64,000 nucleotides of DNA from Paenibacillus chibensis. GTDB lineage: Bacteria > Bacillota > Bacilli > Paenibacillales > Paenibacillaceae. Under the pieces are notes generated by a model. It worked only from the letters and a program-made list of their open reading frames with translations, was not told the origin of the DNA and searched no databases. The number at the start of each line of letters is the position of its first letter. Position 1 is the first letter of the stretch. The stretch covers positions 24,770 to 88,769 of the forward strand of contig NZ_BIMK01000035.1 in the NCBI RefSeq assembly GCF_004001045.1, read 5' to 3'. Below, piece by piece: positions 9,101 to 16,793 of this stretch. Made by a program: the position numbers and the translations under genes.

Positions 9101-10090
9101 TTAAAAGGGGAAGCTCAGCTGCTCCACTTCCGGAGCGGGAAGCGGCAGGGTCGGTTTAGGGAAAGCGGGGAGATCAGACTCGGCTGCGGTCATGCAGCCG
9201 CTCCTGCTTTCTTCCGGAACCTCGCCGCTCAGGAAAAGCTTCTGCTTCACTTCTCGGGCAAGAGCCTTCACTTGATCCGCATATGCGTTATCGGGATAGG
9301 CGCCGCGGAACAGGCTTTTGTATTTGGGTACAAGCGCGGGGTGATGCTGCTCCAGTGAATGCATGAACCATGCCTTCACGTCCGGGGTGAGACGCAGCAG
9401 GGAGGTCATGGCAAAGGAGGCGCGATGCTCCTTGGCTGCAGTCATGAGTTCCTCCAGGCTTTCCCTGGAATCCGTCAGGAACGGGAGAATGGGCGCAATA
9501 AATAAGCCGGTGCGCACGCCGTTTTCGCTCAGCTTTTGTACGGCTTGAAGCCTTTTGTAAGGTAATGGAGCTCCCGGCTCCATCATGCGGATGATCCCCG
9601 GATCCAGCGTATTCAAGCTGATATTGACCGAGGTGATATCCATTTGGGACAGCAGATCAAGGTCGCGCAGAATCAGGGGAGAACGCGTGGTAATGCTGGT
9701 GCGGATCCGGTATTTAGCAAGAACCTCCAGGCAGCCGCGTGTAATCTTTGACTGGATCTCGACCGGCTGATAGGGGTCGGTGGCTGTCCCGAGCGTGACG
9801 AGGCCCACATGATCCCGCAGCTGATTGATATCATAGTCGAAGCGTTTGGCCATGCGGGAGAGCTGGATTTCCAGCGCCTCGGCGGCATTTGTTTTCAGCA
9901 GGATGCGGTTCTGGAATTCATCATCGGCCTCCCGTCCGATAAAGGATTGAAAGGCTCGTGCATAGCAGAAACTGCAGCCGTGGGCACAGCCGCGATAGGG
10001 GTTAATGGACCAGTCAAAGGGCATGCTTTCCGCTTTTACCCGGTTCAGCGTTTGTTTGGTTACGGATGTCTCATATATTTTCTTGGGCAA
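9101..10090 (-). CDS. SplB-related (COG1533) radical SAM protein, PA0069/Rv2578c type
   Basis: 329 residues. The radical SAM cluster motif is NPYRGCAHGCSFCYAR, with Cys35, Cys39 and Cys42. This NPYRGC-HGC-YCYAR form marks the family related to spore photoproduct lyase, but distinct from true SplB. The start is a TTG at 10090 behind GGAGGTGA; the open frame runs further upstream without a ribosome site. Directly upstream lie a promoter and a LexA-type box, so DNA damage probably induces it. The substrate is unknown; repair of a nucleic-acid lesion is an inference from regulation and family. Confidence 0.85.
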   Translation of the reverse strand: MPKKIYETSVTKQTLNRVKAESMPFDWSINPYRGCAHGCSFCYARAFQSFIGREADDEFQNRILLKTNAAEALEIQLSRMAKRFDYDINQLRDHVGLVTLGTATDPYQPVEIQSKITRGCLEVLAKYRIRTSITTRSPLILRDLDLLSQMDITSVNISLNTLDPGIIRMMEPGAPLPYKRLQAVQKLSENGVRTGLFIAPILPFLTDSRESLEELMTAAKEHRASFAMTSLLRLTPDVKAWFMHSLEQHHPALVPKYKSLFRGAYPDNAYADQVKALAREVKQKLFLSGEVPEESRSGCMTAAESDLPAFPKPTLPLPAPEVEQLSFPF

Positions 10091-10110
10091 GATCAGCTCA
10101 CCTCCATTAC

Positions 10111-10124
10111 AGAACAAGTGTTCT
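10111..10124 (-). promoter_or_regulatory. LexA (DinR) box
   Basis: AGAACAAGTGTTCT contains GAAC-AAGT-GTTC, which fits the Bacillus LexA consensus core GAACRNRYGTTY. It sits just downstream of the promoter of the radical SAM gene, the usual place for repression. Confidence 0.7.
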
Positions 10125-10129
10125 TGTTT

Positions 10130-10158
10130 TACCAGTATACTATACATTGTACCTATTG
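10130..10158 (-). promoter_or_regulatory. Promoter of the radical SAM gene
   Basis: On the minus strand: TTTTCA, 17-base spacer, TATACT. The start site would lie just upstream of or at the LexA box. Confidence 0.6.
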
Positions 10159-10298
10159 AAAATGGAATGGAAGATTAAGGAGCTATCGGCCATGGGCCAG
10201 TATATACCGAAAATCGTATAGAGGACTTGTGATCCGGGGCGTTTGTAGAAAAGCGTTTTTTTATGTTATTCTGTTACCCAAGGAATGTCATTCGTTGA

Positions 10299-10327
10299 CC
10301 GCATGCCGTTAAAGGCTGCGGTTTTTT
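10299..10327 (+). terminator. Leader terminator (possible attenuator) before tatD
   Basis: CCGCA-T-GCC pairs with GGC-TGCGG across a 6-base loop, followed by TTTTTT. It stands 33 bases before the tatD start and downstream of the only gene-free region that can hold the promoter (a weak TTGTAG-17-TTATTC at 10243-10271), so tatD transcripts would have to read through it. Confidence 0.55.
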
Positions 10328-10359
10328 GCTGGAAACCTATTGGAGAAGGGGGAGTGGAC

Positions 10360-11163
10360 ATGAGTCCTCAAATTATAGATATCGGTGTCAATCTCACCAA
10401 CCGTTCCTTTCACAAGGATCGCGAGGAGGTGCTGGCCCGGGCAGAAGCCGAGGGGGTAACGCCGCTCATCATTACGGGCACGAGTGTGGCCAGCAGCCAA
10501 GAGGCGGCTCGCTACTCGGAGCTTTATCCGGGTAAGCTGTATTCCACGGCGGGTGTGCATCCGCATGACGTCAAAGAGTGCGGGGAGGGAACGCTGGAGC
10601 GGCTGCGGGAGCTGGCGGCACTGCCGCAGGTCGTGGCGATCGGCGAATGCGGTCTTGATTACAACCGGGATTTCTCGCCGCGCGATGTGCAGCGTCGTTG
10701 GTTCAGGGAGCAAGTGAGGCTGGCCGAGGAAATCTGCATGCCGCTGTTTTTGCATGAGCGCGACGCCCATGCCGACTTTGCCGCGATCATGCGGGAGCAT
10801 CCCGCGATGATCGCAAAATCGGTGGTCCATTGTTTTACGGGAACCGGTGAAGAGCTTCATGCTTATCTTGGCATGGGCTTTCATATCGGCATTACCGGCT
10901 GGATCTGCGACGAACGGCGGGGACAGCATCTGCGCGAGCTGGTCAAGGATATACCGCTGGACCGTCTAATGATTGAAACGGATGCGCCGTACCTGACTCC
11001 TCGGGATATGAGACCCAAACCGAAGGATGGGCGGAACGAGCCGGCTTTCCTGACGCATATCGTGAAGGTCGTTGCTTCGTGCATGAACCGTGATGAAGAG
11101 GAAGTGGCCCGTGCGACCTTCGAGACGACAAAAGCATTTTTCCATATCGATTCAGAGAACTGA
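10360..11163 (+). CDS. tatD: TatD family metal-dependent hydrolase / 3'-5' exonuclease
   Basis: 267 residues, TIM-barrel amidohydrolase-like. Metal-ligand motifs are visible: GVHPHD, GECGLDYNRDFS, FLHERDAH, VVHCFTGT and ETDAPYLTPRD. The N-terminus IIDIGVNLTNRSF lacks the DxHxH pair of YabD/YcfH proteins and matches the E. coli TatD subtype. TatD proteins are Mg-dependent 3'-5' exonucleases that act on single-stranded DNA and RNA and aid repair of oxidative damage. The start at 10360 follows GAAGGGGGAG; an in-frame ATG at 10285 would place the leader terminator inside the gene. Confidence 0.9.
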   Translation: MSPQIIDIGVNLTNRSFHKDREEVLARAEAEGVTPLIITGTSVASSQEAARYSELYPGKLYSTAGVHPHDVKECGEGTLERLRELAALPQVVAIGECGLDYNRDFSPRDVQRRWFREQVRLAEEICMPLFLHERDAHADFAAIMREHPAMIAKSVVHCFTGTGEELHAYLGMGFHIGITGWICDERRGQHLRELVKDIPLDRLMIETDAPYLTPRDMRPKPKDGRNEPAFLTHIVKVVASCMNRDEEEVARATFETTKAFFHIDSEN

Positions 11164-11170
11164 TTTTTTA

Positions 11171-11199
11171 TATTCGTGTCCTCCGCTCTGATGTATAAT
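11171..11199 (+). promoter_or_regulatory. Promoter candidate for the diguanylate cyclase gene
   Basis: Weak -35 TATTCG, 17-base spacer, perfect -10 TATAAT at 11194-11199. Confidence 0.5.
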
Positions 11200-11258
11200 G
11201 AGTAGATGACATGCAATGACATCATTTTCCATATTTTTTACGCAGGCGGGATGCGACT

Positions 11259-12836
11259 TTGAATTATTTTACGAAAAAAGGCTTTACCCTCCGGTTCACC
11301 ATCAGCTTGCTTGTCATCACGGCGATTCTCTTGACCATGCTGACGAGCATTACTTCGGCGGTTCAGGTCAACCGGTCCTCACTGATCGACAATTATTTGA
11401 ACAAAAACGAATCCTATGCCAAAAAGCTGGCTTCCAATACCAACGAGCTTTTGATTACGATGCAGGAGAATATCGGGGCGATTGCCAAAATATCCGGGCG
11501 CGAGCCGGAAATCGATCCGCAATTATTCGATGATCTGTTCCAGGAGAACACCCAGTACTTCAATTCGATCGTGGTTGCGGATAACAACCGGATTATTCGG
11601 GCGTTAAGTCCGCGAACGATCGGTATTTCCGTGGGGGACAAGATCACCTCCGAGCAGAGCAAGATGGCTATTCAATTAAAAAAGGCTTTCATTTCCGAGC
11701 CATACCGCGCGACGACGGGGCGGCTGATTATATTGATATCGGCACCCATCATCGATAAAAGCGGGAGGTATAAGGGCTTTGTGGGCGGTACGATATACCT
11801 CGAAGAAAAAAATGTGCTGAGCAATATGCTGAAGGAGCATTTTTTCGGCGACGGATCCTATGTGTATGTCGTTGAAAAAGGCGGCGAGCTTATTTTCCAT
11901 ACCAACAAAAAGCGGATCGGCCAGTCCGTCCTTCAGAACGAGGTCGTCCAAAAGGTGGTTTTGGGACAGAGCGGCTCACAGAGAGTGATGAACTCAGAAG
12001 GGGATCGTTTTTTGGCAGGCTACGCCTTTGAACCGAGCAGCGCCTGGGGCATTATTTCGCAGACGCCGGCTCAAGTAATTGACAAGCCCTTGCATAATTT
12101 GGTCAAGAGAATGCTGCTTGTCTCGCTGCCGTTCTTGCTCCTGATCCTGCTTCTGGGCTGGTGGGTGGCGAACCGGATCGCGAAGCCGCTGCACACGCTG
12201 GCGCAGTTTTCGGATGAGGCGATGCTCCAACCGGTTCCGGCGGAGAACATTCCGGACATCAAATCCTATTACTACGAAGTCAGATTGCTGTCCCAGAGCG
12301 TGAAAATTGCGCTGCAGAATATGAATCAGGATTTGACGCATCTCCGAAATGAAGTGAAAATCGACGAGTTGACGGGGCTTGCCAACCGGCGTGCCTTCGA
12401 CGAGGTAATGGCCGGATGGATGGAAAGCAACATTCCGTTTGCCCTGATTTTGATGGATATCGATCACTTCAAACAGGTTAACGATACTTACGGGCACGTG
12501 GTTGGAGACGATTGTTTGCGCTATTTGGCCCGGATCATGCATCTGATGGCTTCCGAGGATGATCTGTGCTTCCGCTACGGCGGCGAAGAGTTCGGCATTC
12601 TCGTCAAGCACTGCGGCCTGGGCAGAGCAAAGGATTTGGCGGATCGGCTGCGAGAGCAGCTGGCGCGTACGAAAAGCCCGGCAGGCACTTCCATTACGCT
12701 TTCAGCCGGAATCGCGGCTTTCCCAGTGCATGGCCGATCCGCGCAGCAGCTGGTGGAGCGGGCGGACGAAGCGCTGTACCAGTCGAAAAAAGACGGACGG
12801 AACCGCACCACCGTCAGCAGCTTACCGGGTGCGTGA
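11259..12836 (+). CDS. Membrane diguanylate cyclase (dCACHE-HAMP-like-GGDEF)
   Basis: 525 residues from a TTG at 11259 (modest AGGCGGG site). A first membrane helix (about 13-32), an extracellular double-CACHE sensor (about 35-275), a second helix (about 285-305, LLVSLPFLLLILLLGWWVA), a HAMP-like linker, and a C-terminal GGDEF domain (about 360-522). The signature is RYGGEEFGIL, an active GGEEF form, with upstream DELTGLANRRAFDE and DIDHFKQVNDTYGH. It is expected to make c-di-GMP in response to an outside ligand. No RxxD inhibitory site is obvious. Single-gene unit. Confidence 0.9.
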   Translation: MNYFTKKGFTLRFTISLLVITAILLTMLTSITSAVQVNRSSLIDNYLNKNESYAKKLASNTNELLITMQENIGAIAKISGREPEIDPQLFDDLFQENTQYFNSIVVADNNRIIRALSPRTIGISVGDKITSEQSKMAIQLKKAFISEPYRATTGRLIILISAPIIDKSGRYKGFVGGTIYLEEKNVLSNMLKEHFFGDGSYVYVVEKGGELIFHTNKKRIGQSVLQNEVVQKVVLGQSGSQRVMNSEGDRFLAGYAFEPSSAWGIISQTPAQVIDKPLHNLVKRMLLVSLPFLLLILLLGWWVANRIAKPLHTLAQFSDEAMLQPVPAENIPDIKSYYYEVRLLSQSVKIALQNMNQDLTHLRNEVKIDELTGLANRRAFDEVMAGWMESNIPFALILMDIDHFKQVNDTYGHVVGDDCLRYLARIMHLMASEDDLCFRYGGEEFGILVKHCGLGRAKDLADRLREQLARTKSPAGTSITLSAGIAAFPVHGRSAQQLVERADEALYQSKKDGRNRTTVSSLPGA

Positions 12837-12849
12837 AACGCATAGCAAG

Positions 12850-12891
12850 ACGCATGGATGCCGCAGCCCTTGGGGCGCGGCATCCGTGCGT
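12850..12891 (+). terminator. Strong hairpin after the cyclase gene, no T tract
   Basis: ACGCA-T-GGATGCCGC pairs with GCGGCATCC-G-TGCGT, about 14 pairs, 13 bases after the stop. With no U tract it may stabilise the 3' end or be a poor terminator. Confidence 0.5.
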
Positions 12892-12960
12892 AGTGACAGG
12901 TGATAAGGAGGCTGTCTCAAGCCGGCACGAGCCTGGATCACCTATCATCAAACTTCGGAA

Positions 12961-12989
12961 TTGTGAAAATGATTGAGATGTGCTAACAT
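12961..12989 (+). promoter_or_regulatory. hflX: Promoter of the hflX leader
   Basis: -35 TTGTGA (12961-12966), 17-base spacer, extended -10 TGC-TAACAT (hexamer 12984-12989). The predicted start is about 12996, giving a leader of about 428 bases before hflX. Confidence 0.6.
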
Positions 12990-13023
12990 GGTAACAATTA
13001 GAATGATCGGAGGGTTCGTGAAG

Positions 13024-13065
13024 ATGATCAATATTAAATTCCGTTTCTTCACTTTGTGCCGCTAA
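13024..13065 (+). CDS. hflX leader peptide, 13 residues
   Basis: ATG behind GGAGGG (13009-13014, 9-base spacing) encodes MINIKFRFFTLCR, then TAA. Its strong ribosome site, its position about 28 bases after the predicted transcription start, and the downstream hairpin and terminators are what is expected of a ribosome-sensing attenuator like those upstream of antibiotic-resistance genes (erm, ABC-F, Listeria hflXr). The basic and aromatic stretch KFRFF is a plausible stalling segment. No homology search was possible; translation is inferred. Confidence 0.6.
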   Translation: MINIKFRFFTLCR

Positions 13066-13082
13066 TTGAATAGTGCTCAAAG

Positions 13083-13102
13083 GCTCTGCTTTGGTGCAGG
13101 GC
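13083..13102 (+). ncRNA. Stem-loop just after the leader peptide
   Basis: GCTCTGC pairs fully with GCAGGGC (one G-U pair) around a 6-base loop, 17 bases past the leader stop codon. It is placed to change when a ribosome stalls on the leader. Confidence 0.5.
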
Positions 13103-13195
13103 GAACGGGATTGGTATGCATATCTTCGGATGAACCCAACATATATGCAGTCATGCGCGGTGGCCGTTTCGGCATCGGCATGCAAGGGTGCAGCG

Positions 13196-13229
13196 GGAGA
13201 GGCTTCATGGCCCCTCCTTTGCTGTTTTT
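13196..13229 (+). terminator. First leader terminator candidate of hflX
   Basis: GGAG-A-GGC pairs with GCC-C-CTCC (one A/C mismatch), followed by a broken T tract (TTTGCTGTTTTT). Weaker than the second terminator. Confidence 0.45.
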
Positions 13230-13357
13230 CGGATAACTTTTTGGCTGCGAAACCTGCGGCTGCTCGACAACCAACCAAACCGAAAGAAGCGTGTCCGGAA
13301 CCGCTGCGGCGCAAACAAGCAGCGTCTCTTCCGGAAGTCCGCATGTTCCGTTCGCTC

Positions 13358-13387
13358 AAACCACAGCCGGAGGCCTGCGGTTTTTTT
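13358..13387 (+). terminator. Second leader terminator, 37 bases before hflX
   Basis: AAACC-A-CAG-CC pairs with GG-C-CTG-C-GGTTT, followed by T residues (TTTTTTT from 13381). No gene ends here; it lies between the leader promoter and the hflX ribosome site. CCTGCGG of the 3' arm recurs at 13253-13259 and could act as an anti-terminator by capturing the 5' arm. Confidence 0.65.
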
Positions 13388-13423
13388 GTTATTCAAACAA
13401 CGTTTACATGGAGGGTTTTATAT

Positions 13424-14707
13424 ATGGAACATTTGGAACAACTGGAGCAGCGCGCCATACTCGTCGGCGTGAATATGAATCATCAGCAGGATTTTGAATA
13501 TTCGATGGAGGAGCTTGGCAATCTGGCGGAGGCCTGCGGCGTGGAAGTGGTCGGACAGCTGACGCAAAACATGGAGCGGGTGAACAAATCCCACTACATC
13601 GGCACGGGCAAGGTGGATGAGCTTTCGGGTCTGTATAGAGGCCTTGAGGCGAATCTGATTATTTTCAATGACGAGCTCTCCCCATCGCAGCTGAGGAACC
13701 TGGAGGCCGATCTGGAATGCAAGGTGATCGACCGCACGATTCTGATTCTCGATATTTTCGAAAAGCGTGCCAAAACCCGCGAGGCTCAGCTTCAGGTCGA
13801 AGTGGCCCAGCTGCAGTACATGCTTCCGCGTCTGATCGGGCTTCGCGAATCGCTCGGACGTCAAGGCGGCGGCGTGGGCACCAAAAATAAAGGCGCAGGT
13901 GAAACGAGACTCGAGCTCGACCGCCGCCGGATCGAGGAGAAAATTACCGCGCTGAACAAGGAGCTGGAATCGCTCGTATTTCAGCGCCAGACGCAGCGCA
14001 AGCAGCGGAAGAAAAATGCGCTGCCGGTCGTTTCCCTGGTGGGATACACGAATGCAGGCAAGTCGACGATCATGAATGCCATGCTCGAGAAGTTCGGCGC
14101 AGCAGGCGGCAGCGGCGAGAAGACGGTATTCGAGAAGGATATGCTATTTGCGACGCTGGAAACCTCGGTGCGCAATATTCAGCTCGGAGACAACAAAAGC
14201 TTTCTGCTAACCGACACCGTCGGTTTTGTCAGCAAGCTTCCGCATCATCTGGTCAAGGCTTTCCGCTCCACGCTCGAGGAGGTCGCCGAAGCGGATCTGC
14301 TGATTCATGTGGTCGATTACGCGAACGAGAAATACGGCCAGCTGATTCAGATTACCGAAGACACGCTGAAGGATATCGGCGTTACCGACATCCCGACGAT
14401 TTTTGCCTATAACAAATGCGATCTTGCCGGCCATGAAATTCCGGAAGTGCAGGAGAACAGCATTTATCTGGCGGCGAAGCCGAGAATCGGCATCGATGAG
14501 CTCGTGACTCTCATTCGGGGCTATATTTTCAAGGATTACGTGAAGTGCCAAATGCTGATTCCTTATGACCGGGGGCAGGTGGTATCGTATCTGAATGAGC
14601 ATGCGGATATTTCGGAAACCGAATACGAAAATGAAGGCACCCGGCTGACGCTGGAATGCAGACAGATGGATTACGAGAAATATCGTGAATTTGTAATCGA
14701 GTCCTAA
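13424..14707 (+). CDS. hflX: HflX, ribosome-associated GTPase
   Basis: 427 residues. The N-terminal ribosome-binding domain ends with the HflX glycine-rich linker (RQGGGVGTKNKGAGETRLE), and the G domain has G1 GYTNAGKST, G3 DTVGFV and G4 NKCD. HflX splits stalled or stress-impaired 70S ribosomes into subunits, and some Firmicute forms (HflXr) give resistance to macrolides and lincosamides. The start at 13424 is chosen for GGAGGG at 13409-13414 and because the family begins shortly before this type of sequence; the open frame extends to 13073 but runs through leader terminators. Expression is probably set by the leader. Confidence 0.93.
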   Translation: MEHLEQLEQRAILVGVNMNHQQDFEYSMEELGNLAEACGVEVVGQLTQNMERVNKSHYIGTGKVDELSGLYRGLEANLIIFNDELSPSQLRNLEADLECKVIDRTILILDIFEKRAKTREAQLQVEVAQLQYMLPRLIGLRESLGRQGGGVGTKNKGAGETRLELDRRRIEEKITALNKELESLVFQRQTQRKQRKKNALPVVSLVGYTNAGKSTIMNAMLEKFGAAGGSGEKTVFEKDMLFATLETSVRNIQLGDNKSFLLTDTVGFVSKLPHHLVKAFRSTLEEVAEADLLIHVVDYANEKYGQLIQITEDTLKDIGVTDIPTIFAYNKCDLAGHEIPEVQENSIYLAAKPRIGIDELVTLIRGYIFKDYVKCQMLIPYDRGQVVSYLNEHADISETEYENEGTRLTLECRQMDYEKYREFVIES

Positions 14708-14721
14708 CGGGGGACTCTGGC

Positions 14722-14763
14722 AGCCGGCTTTAAGAAGTATATGCTTCTTAAGGCCGGCTTTTT
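14722..14763 (+). terminator. Intrinsic terminator after hflX
   Basis: AGCCGGC and TTTAAGAAG pair with CTTCTTAA and GCCGGCT in one long stem of about 15 pairs, followed by TTTTT. Confidence 0.92.
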
Positions 14764-14917
14764 GTATGGGCTTTGGGATGAGGGAGGCGCTGCCGTTTCT
14801 TCTGCCGTGGATTGGGTAAAGGGTTTAAATAAACTTGAATATCCGCCTTGACGGATAGCGAGCATCCGGAAGGGAATATTAGGCAGTGAATATGAAATAC
14901 AGCGAGGTGAAGGAAGG

Positions 14918-15724
14918 ATGAAAATAACGCCCGAACAACATGTGAAGCTGCACGGGTTCAATAATTTGACGAAATCTTTGGCCTTCAATATGTACGATAT
15001 CTGCTTTACCCGGACCAAGGAAGAACGCGAAGCTTATCTGGAATACATTGATGAACAATATAATGCGGACCGGCTTACGGCCATTCTGAAACAAGTTTCG
15101 GACATCATCGGTGCGCATGTGCTTAATATAGCCAAGCAGGATTACGTGCCCCAGGGGGCAAGCGTAACGATTCTCGTGTCGGAAGGGCCGGTGGTCGAGG
15201 TACCGAAGGAATCCTATACGGAGTCGCCGGGGCCGCTTCCGGATTCGGTGGTCATGGCGCTGGACAAAAGCCATATCACGGTGCACACGTATCCGGAATT
15301 TCATCCGGACGAAGGCATCAGCACTTTCCGCGCCGATATCGACGTATCCACCTGCGGTGAAATTTCTCCGCTGAAGGCATTAAACTACCTTATTCATTCC
15401 TTTGACACGGATATCATGACGATCGATTACCGGGTGCGCGGCTTTACACGCGACATTAACGGCCACAAGCTGTTCATCGACCATGATATCAATTCGATCC
15501 AAAATTACATTCCCGACAAGGTAAAGGACATGTATGACATGATCGACGTGAACGTATATCAGGAGCATATTTTCCATACCAAATGCAAACTGAGGGAGTT
15601 CGACCTCGACAACTACCTTTTCGGCTATACGAAGGACAAGCTGAGCGAGGCGGAGCAGGAGGAGATCACCGAACGGATTACGCAGGAAATGGATGAAATC
15701 TATTATGGCAAAAACATGAGCTGA
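14918..15724 (+). CDS. speD: S-adenosylmethionine decarboxylase proenzyme, long (E. coli) type
   Basis: 268 residues, the length of the gamma-proteobacterial-type SpeD rather than the 120-130 residue Bacillus type. The proenzyme cleaves itself at Ser118 in DKSHITVHTYPE, turning that serine into the pyruvoyl cofactor; the enzyme then makes decarboxylated AdoMet, the aminopropyl donor for spermidine. The start follows GAAGGAAGG. It is a single gene between two hairpins, so spermidine synthase must be encoded elsewhere. The long form is known in Paenibacillus and some Bacillaceae. Confidence 0.93.
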   Translation: MKITPEQHVKLHGFNNLTKSLAFNMYDICFTRTKEEREAYLEYIDEQYNADRLTAILKQVSDIIGAHVLNIAKQDYVPQGASVTILVSEGPVVEVPKESYTESPGPLPDSVVMALDKSHITVHTYPEFHPDEGISTFRADIDVSTCGEISPLKALNYLIHSFDTDIMTIDYRVRGFTRDINGHKLFIDHDINSIQNYIPDKVKDMYDMIDVNVYQEHIFHTKCKLREFDLDNYLFGYTKDKLSEAEQEEITERITQEMDEIYYGKNMS

Positions 15725-15745
15725 GGGATGAATCCCTCAGCTCTT
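15718..15745 (+). terminator. Hairpin overlapping the speD stop codon
   Basis: GAGCTGAGGGAT and ATCCCTCAGCTC make a perfect 12-bp stem with a 2-base loop. The T tract is short (CTCTTATTAA). Confidence 0.65.
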
Positions 15746-15840
15746 ATTAATGCAGTTATTTAGAATCCGGCAGGAACATTCCTGCTGCATTCGCGCGAGA
15801 AGGCACGTGAGACTGCTTGCACGAACAGTTGGATCATGCA

Positions 15841-15884
15841 AAAGGACTGCCTCCCTCAGGGGGAACCTCGGGGAGCAGTCCTTT
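15841..15884 (-). terminator. Terminator of the phn operon
   Basis: AAAGGACTGC pairs with GCAGTCCTTT, with more pairing inside. Read on the minus strand, it is followed by T residues and lies 91 bases beyond the last permease gene. Confidence 0.65.
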
Positions 15885-15974
15885 CGTATGTGGGCGCGCA
15901 CAGAAGAGCTGGCAGCGACGCGGGTCCGGCGCGGGAAAGGCGGATGTTAAGCTTCTAATCGCTTCATGCCTTCG

Positions 15975-16793
15975 TTATATAATGCGTCTTCGAACCCAGC
16001 CGGATATCCAGTCCGTCAGAATGATCAGCACGATGATTCCGAGCAAAATGATCCCGACCCGGTTCCAGTTGCGGACCTGCAGCGCAAAGATGAGCGGCGT
16101 ACCGATGCCGCCTGCGCCTACGAGACCGAGCGTCGTTGCGGAACGGATGTTAATCTCGAACCGGTACAGCGAGTAGGAAAGAAACTGCGGAATGACCTGC
16201 GGCAGCACGGCGTAACGGAGAACCTGCAGACGGTTCGCTCCGGAGGCGATCAGCGCCTCCTCCGGCCCGCGGTCGATGCTTTCGATCGTTTCGGAATACA
16301 GCTTGCCGAGCATGCCGACCGAATGAATGCCAAGGGCGAGAACGCCGGCGAACGAGCCGGGTCCGACCGCTTTGATGAACAGGATCGCCACGATAATCTC
16401 CGGGAATACGCGGATGACGCTCAGCACGATTTTCCCGCTGCCGGATACGGCGAGCCGCCGGCTCATGTTCGAGGAGGCCCAAAAGGCAAACGGAATGCAG
16501 ACCACGGCAGCGACGACGGTGCCGAGGATGGAAATGACCAGCGTATCCAGCAGCCCCCGCAGCAAGTCCTCACCCTCCGCAAGATAGACGAAGGACCAGT
16601 CCGGATGCAGAAAGCCCTGTAAAATAGACCTCGAAACGGTTCCGGCGGTTCCTTGGATGCCCTCGAACTGCATGCCTTGAACGGACCAATAGTAGACGGC
16701 AGCGACAAGGATGACGATGAGCGCAAGCCGCAGCCGGGAAAGGAGCGTGGAGCCGGAAGCTTTCGCCGGCGCAGCAGTGTGGGTGTTTTTCAT
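15975..16793 (-). CDS. phnE: Phosphonate-type ABC transporter permease (PhnE2)
   Basis: 272 residues, six predicted helices, with the ABC coupling motif EALIASGANRLQVLRYAVLPQ (first 20 residues identify the EAA loop). The C-terminus RSATTLGLVGAGGIGTPL is typical of PhnE. It overlaps the upstream permease by 4 bases, so translation is coupled. The two permeases are paralogues and probably form a heterodimer. The natural substrate could be phosphonates, phosphite or phosphate esters; no phosphonate-cleaving gene is in the window. Confidence 0.88.
   Translation of the reverse strand: MKNTHTAAPAKASGSTLLSRLRLALIVILVAAVYYWSVQGMQFEGIQGTAGTVSRSILQGFLHPDWSFVYLAEGEDLLRGLLDTLVISILGTVVAAVVCIPFAFWASSNMSRRLAVSGSGKIVLSVIRVFPEIIVAILFIKAVGPGSFAGVLALGIHSVGMLGKLYSETIESIDRGPEEALIASGANRLQVLRYAVLPQVIPQFLSYSLYRFEINIRSATTLGLVGAGGIGTPLIFALQVRNWNRVGIILLGIIVLIILTDWISGWVRRRII

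Larger units (their letters stand above)
12837..13423. other. 587-base non-coding region: DGC hairpin plus hflX leader RNA
   Basis: The first 55 bases hold the hairpin that follows the cyclase gene. From about 12996 the region is interpreted as a long regulated leader of hflX: promoter, 13-residue leader peptide, a hairpin, and two terminators. The frame of hflX stays open back to 13073, but that stretch reads as low-quality protein and includes the terminators, so it is not counted as coding. Confidence 0.6.

Noticed and set aside
13073..13423. N-terminal extension of HflX: the hflX frame is open back to 13073
   Set aside because: The translation looks like random sequence, includes two terminator hairpins and a T tract, and a good ribosome site precedes 13424.
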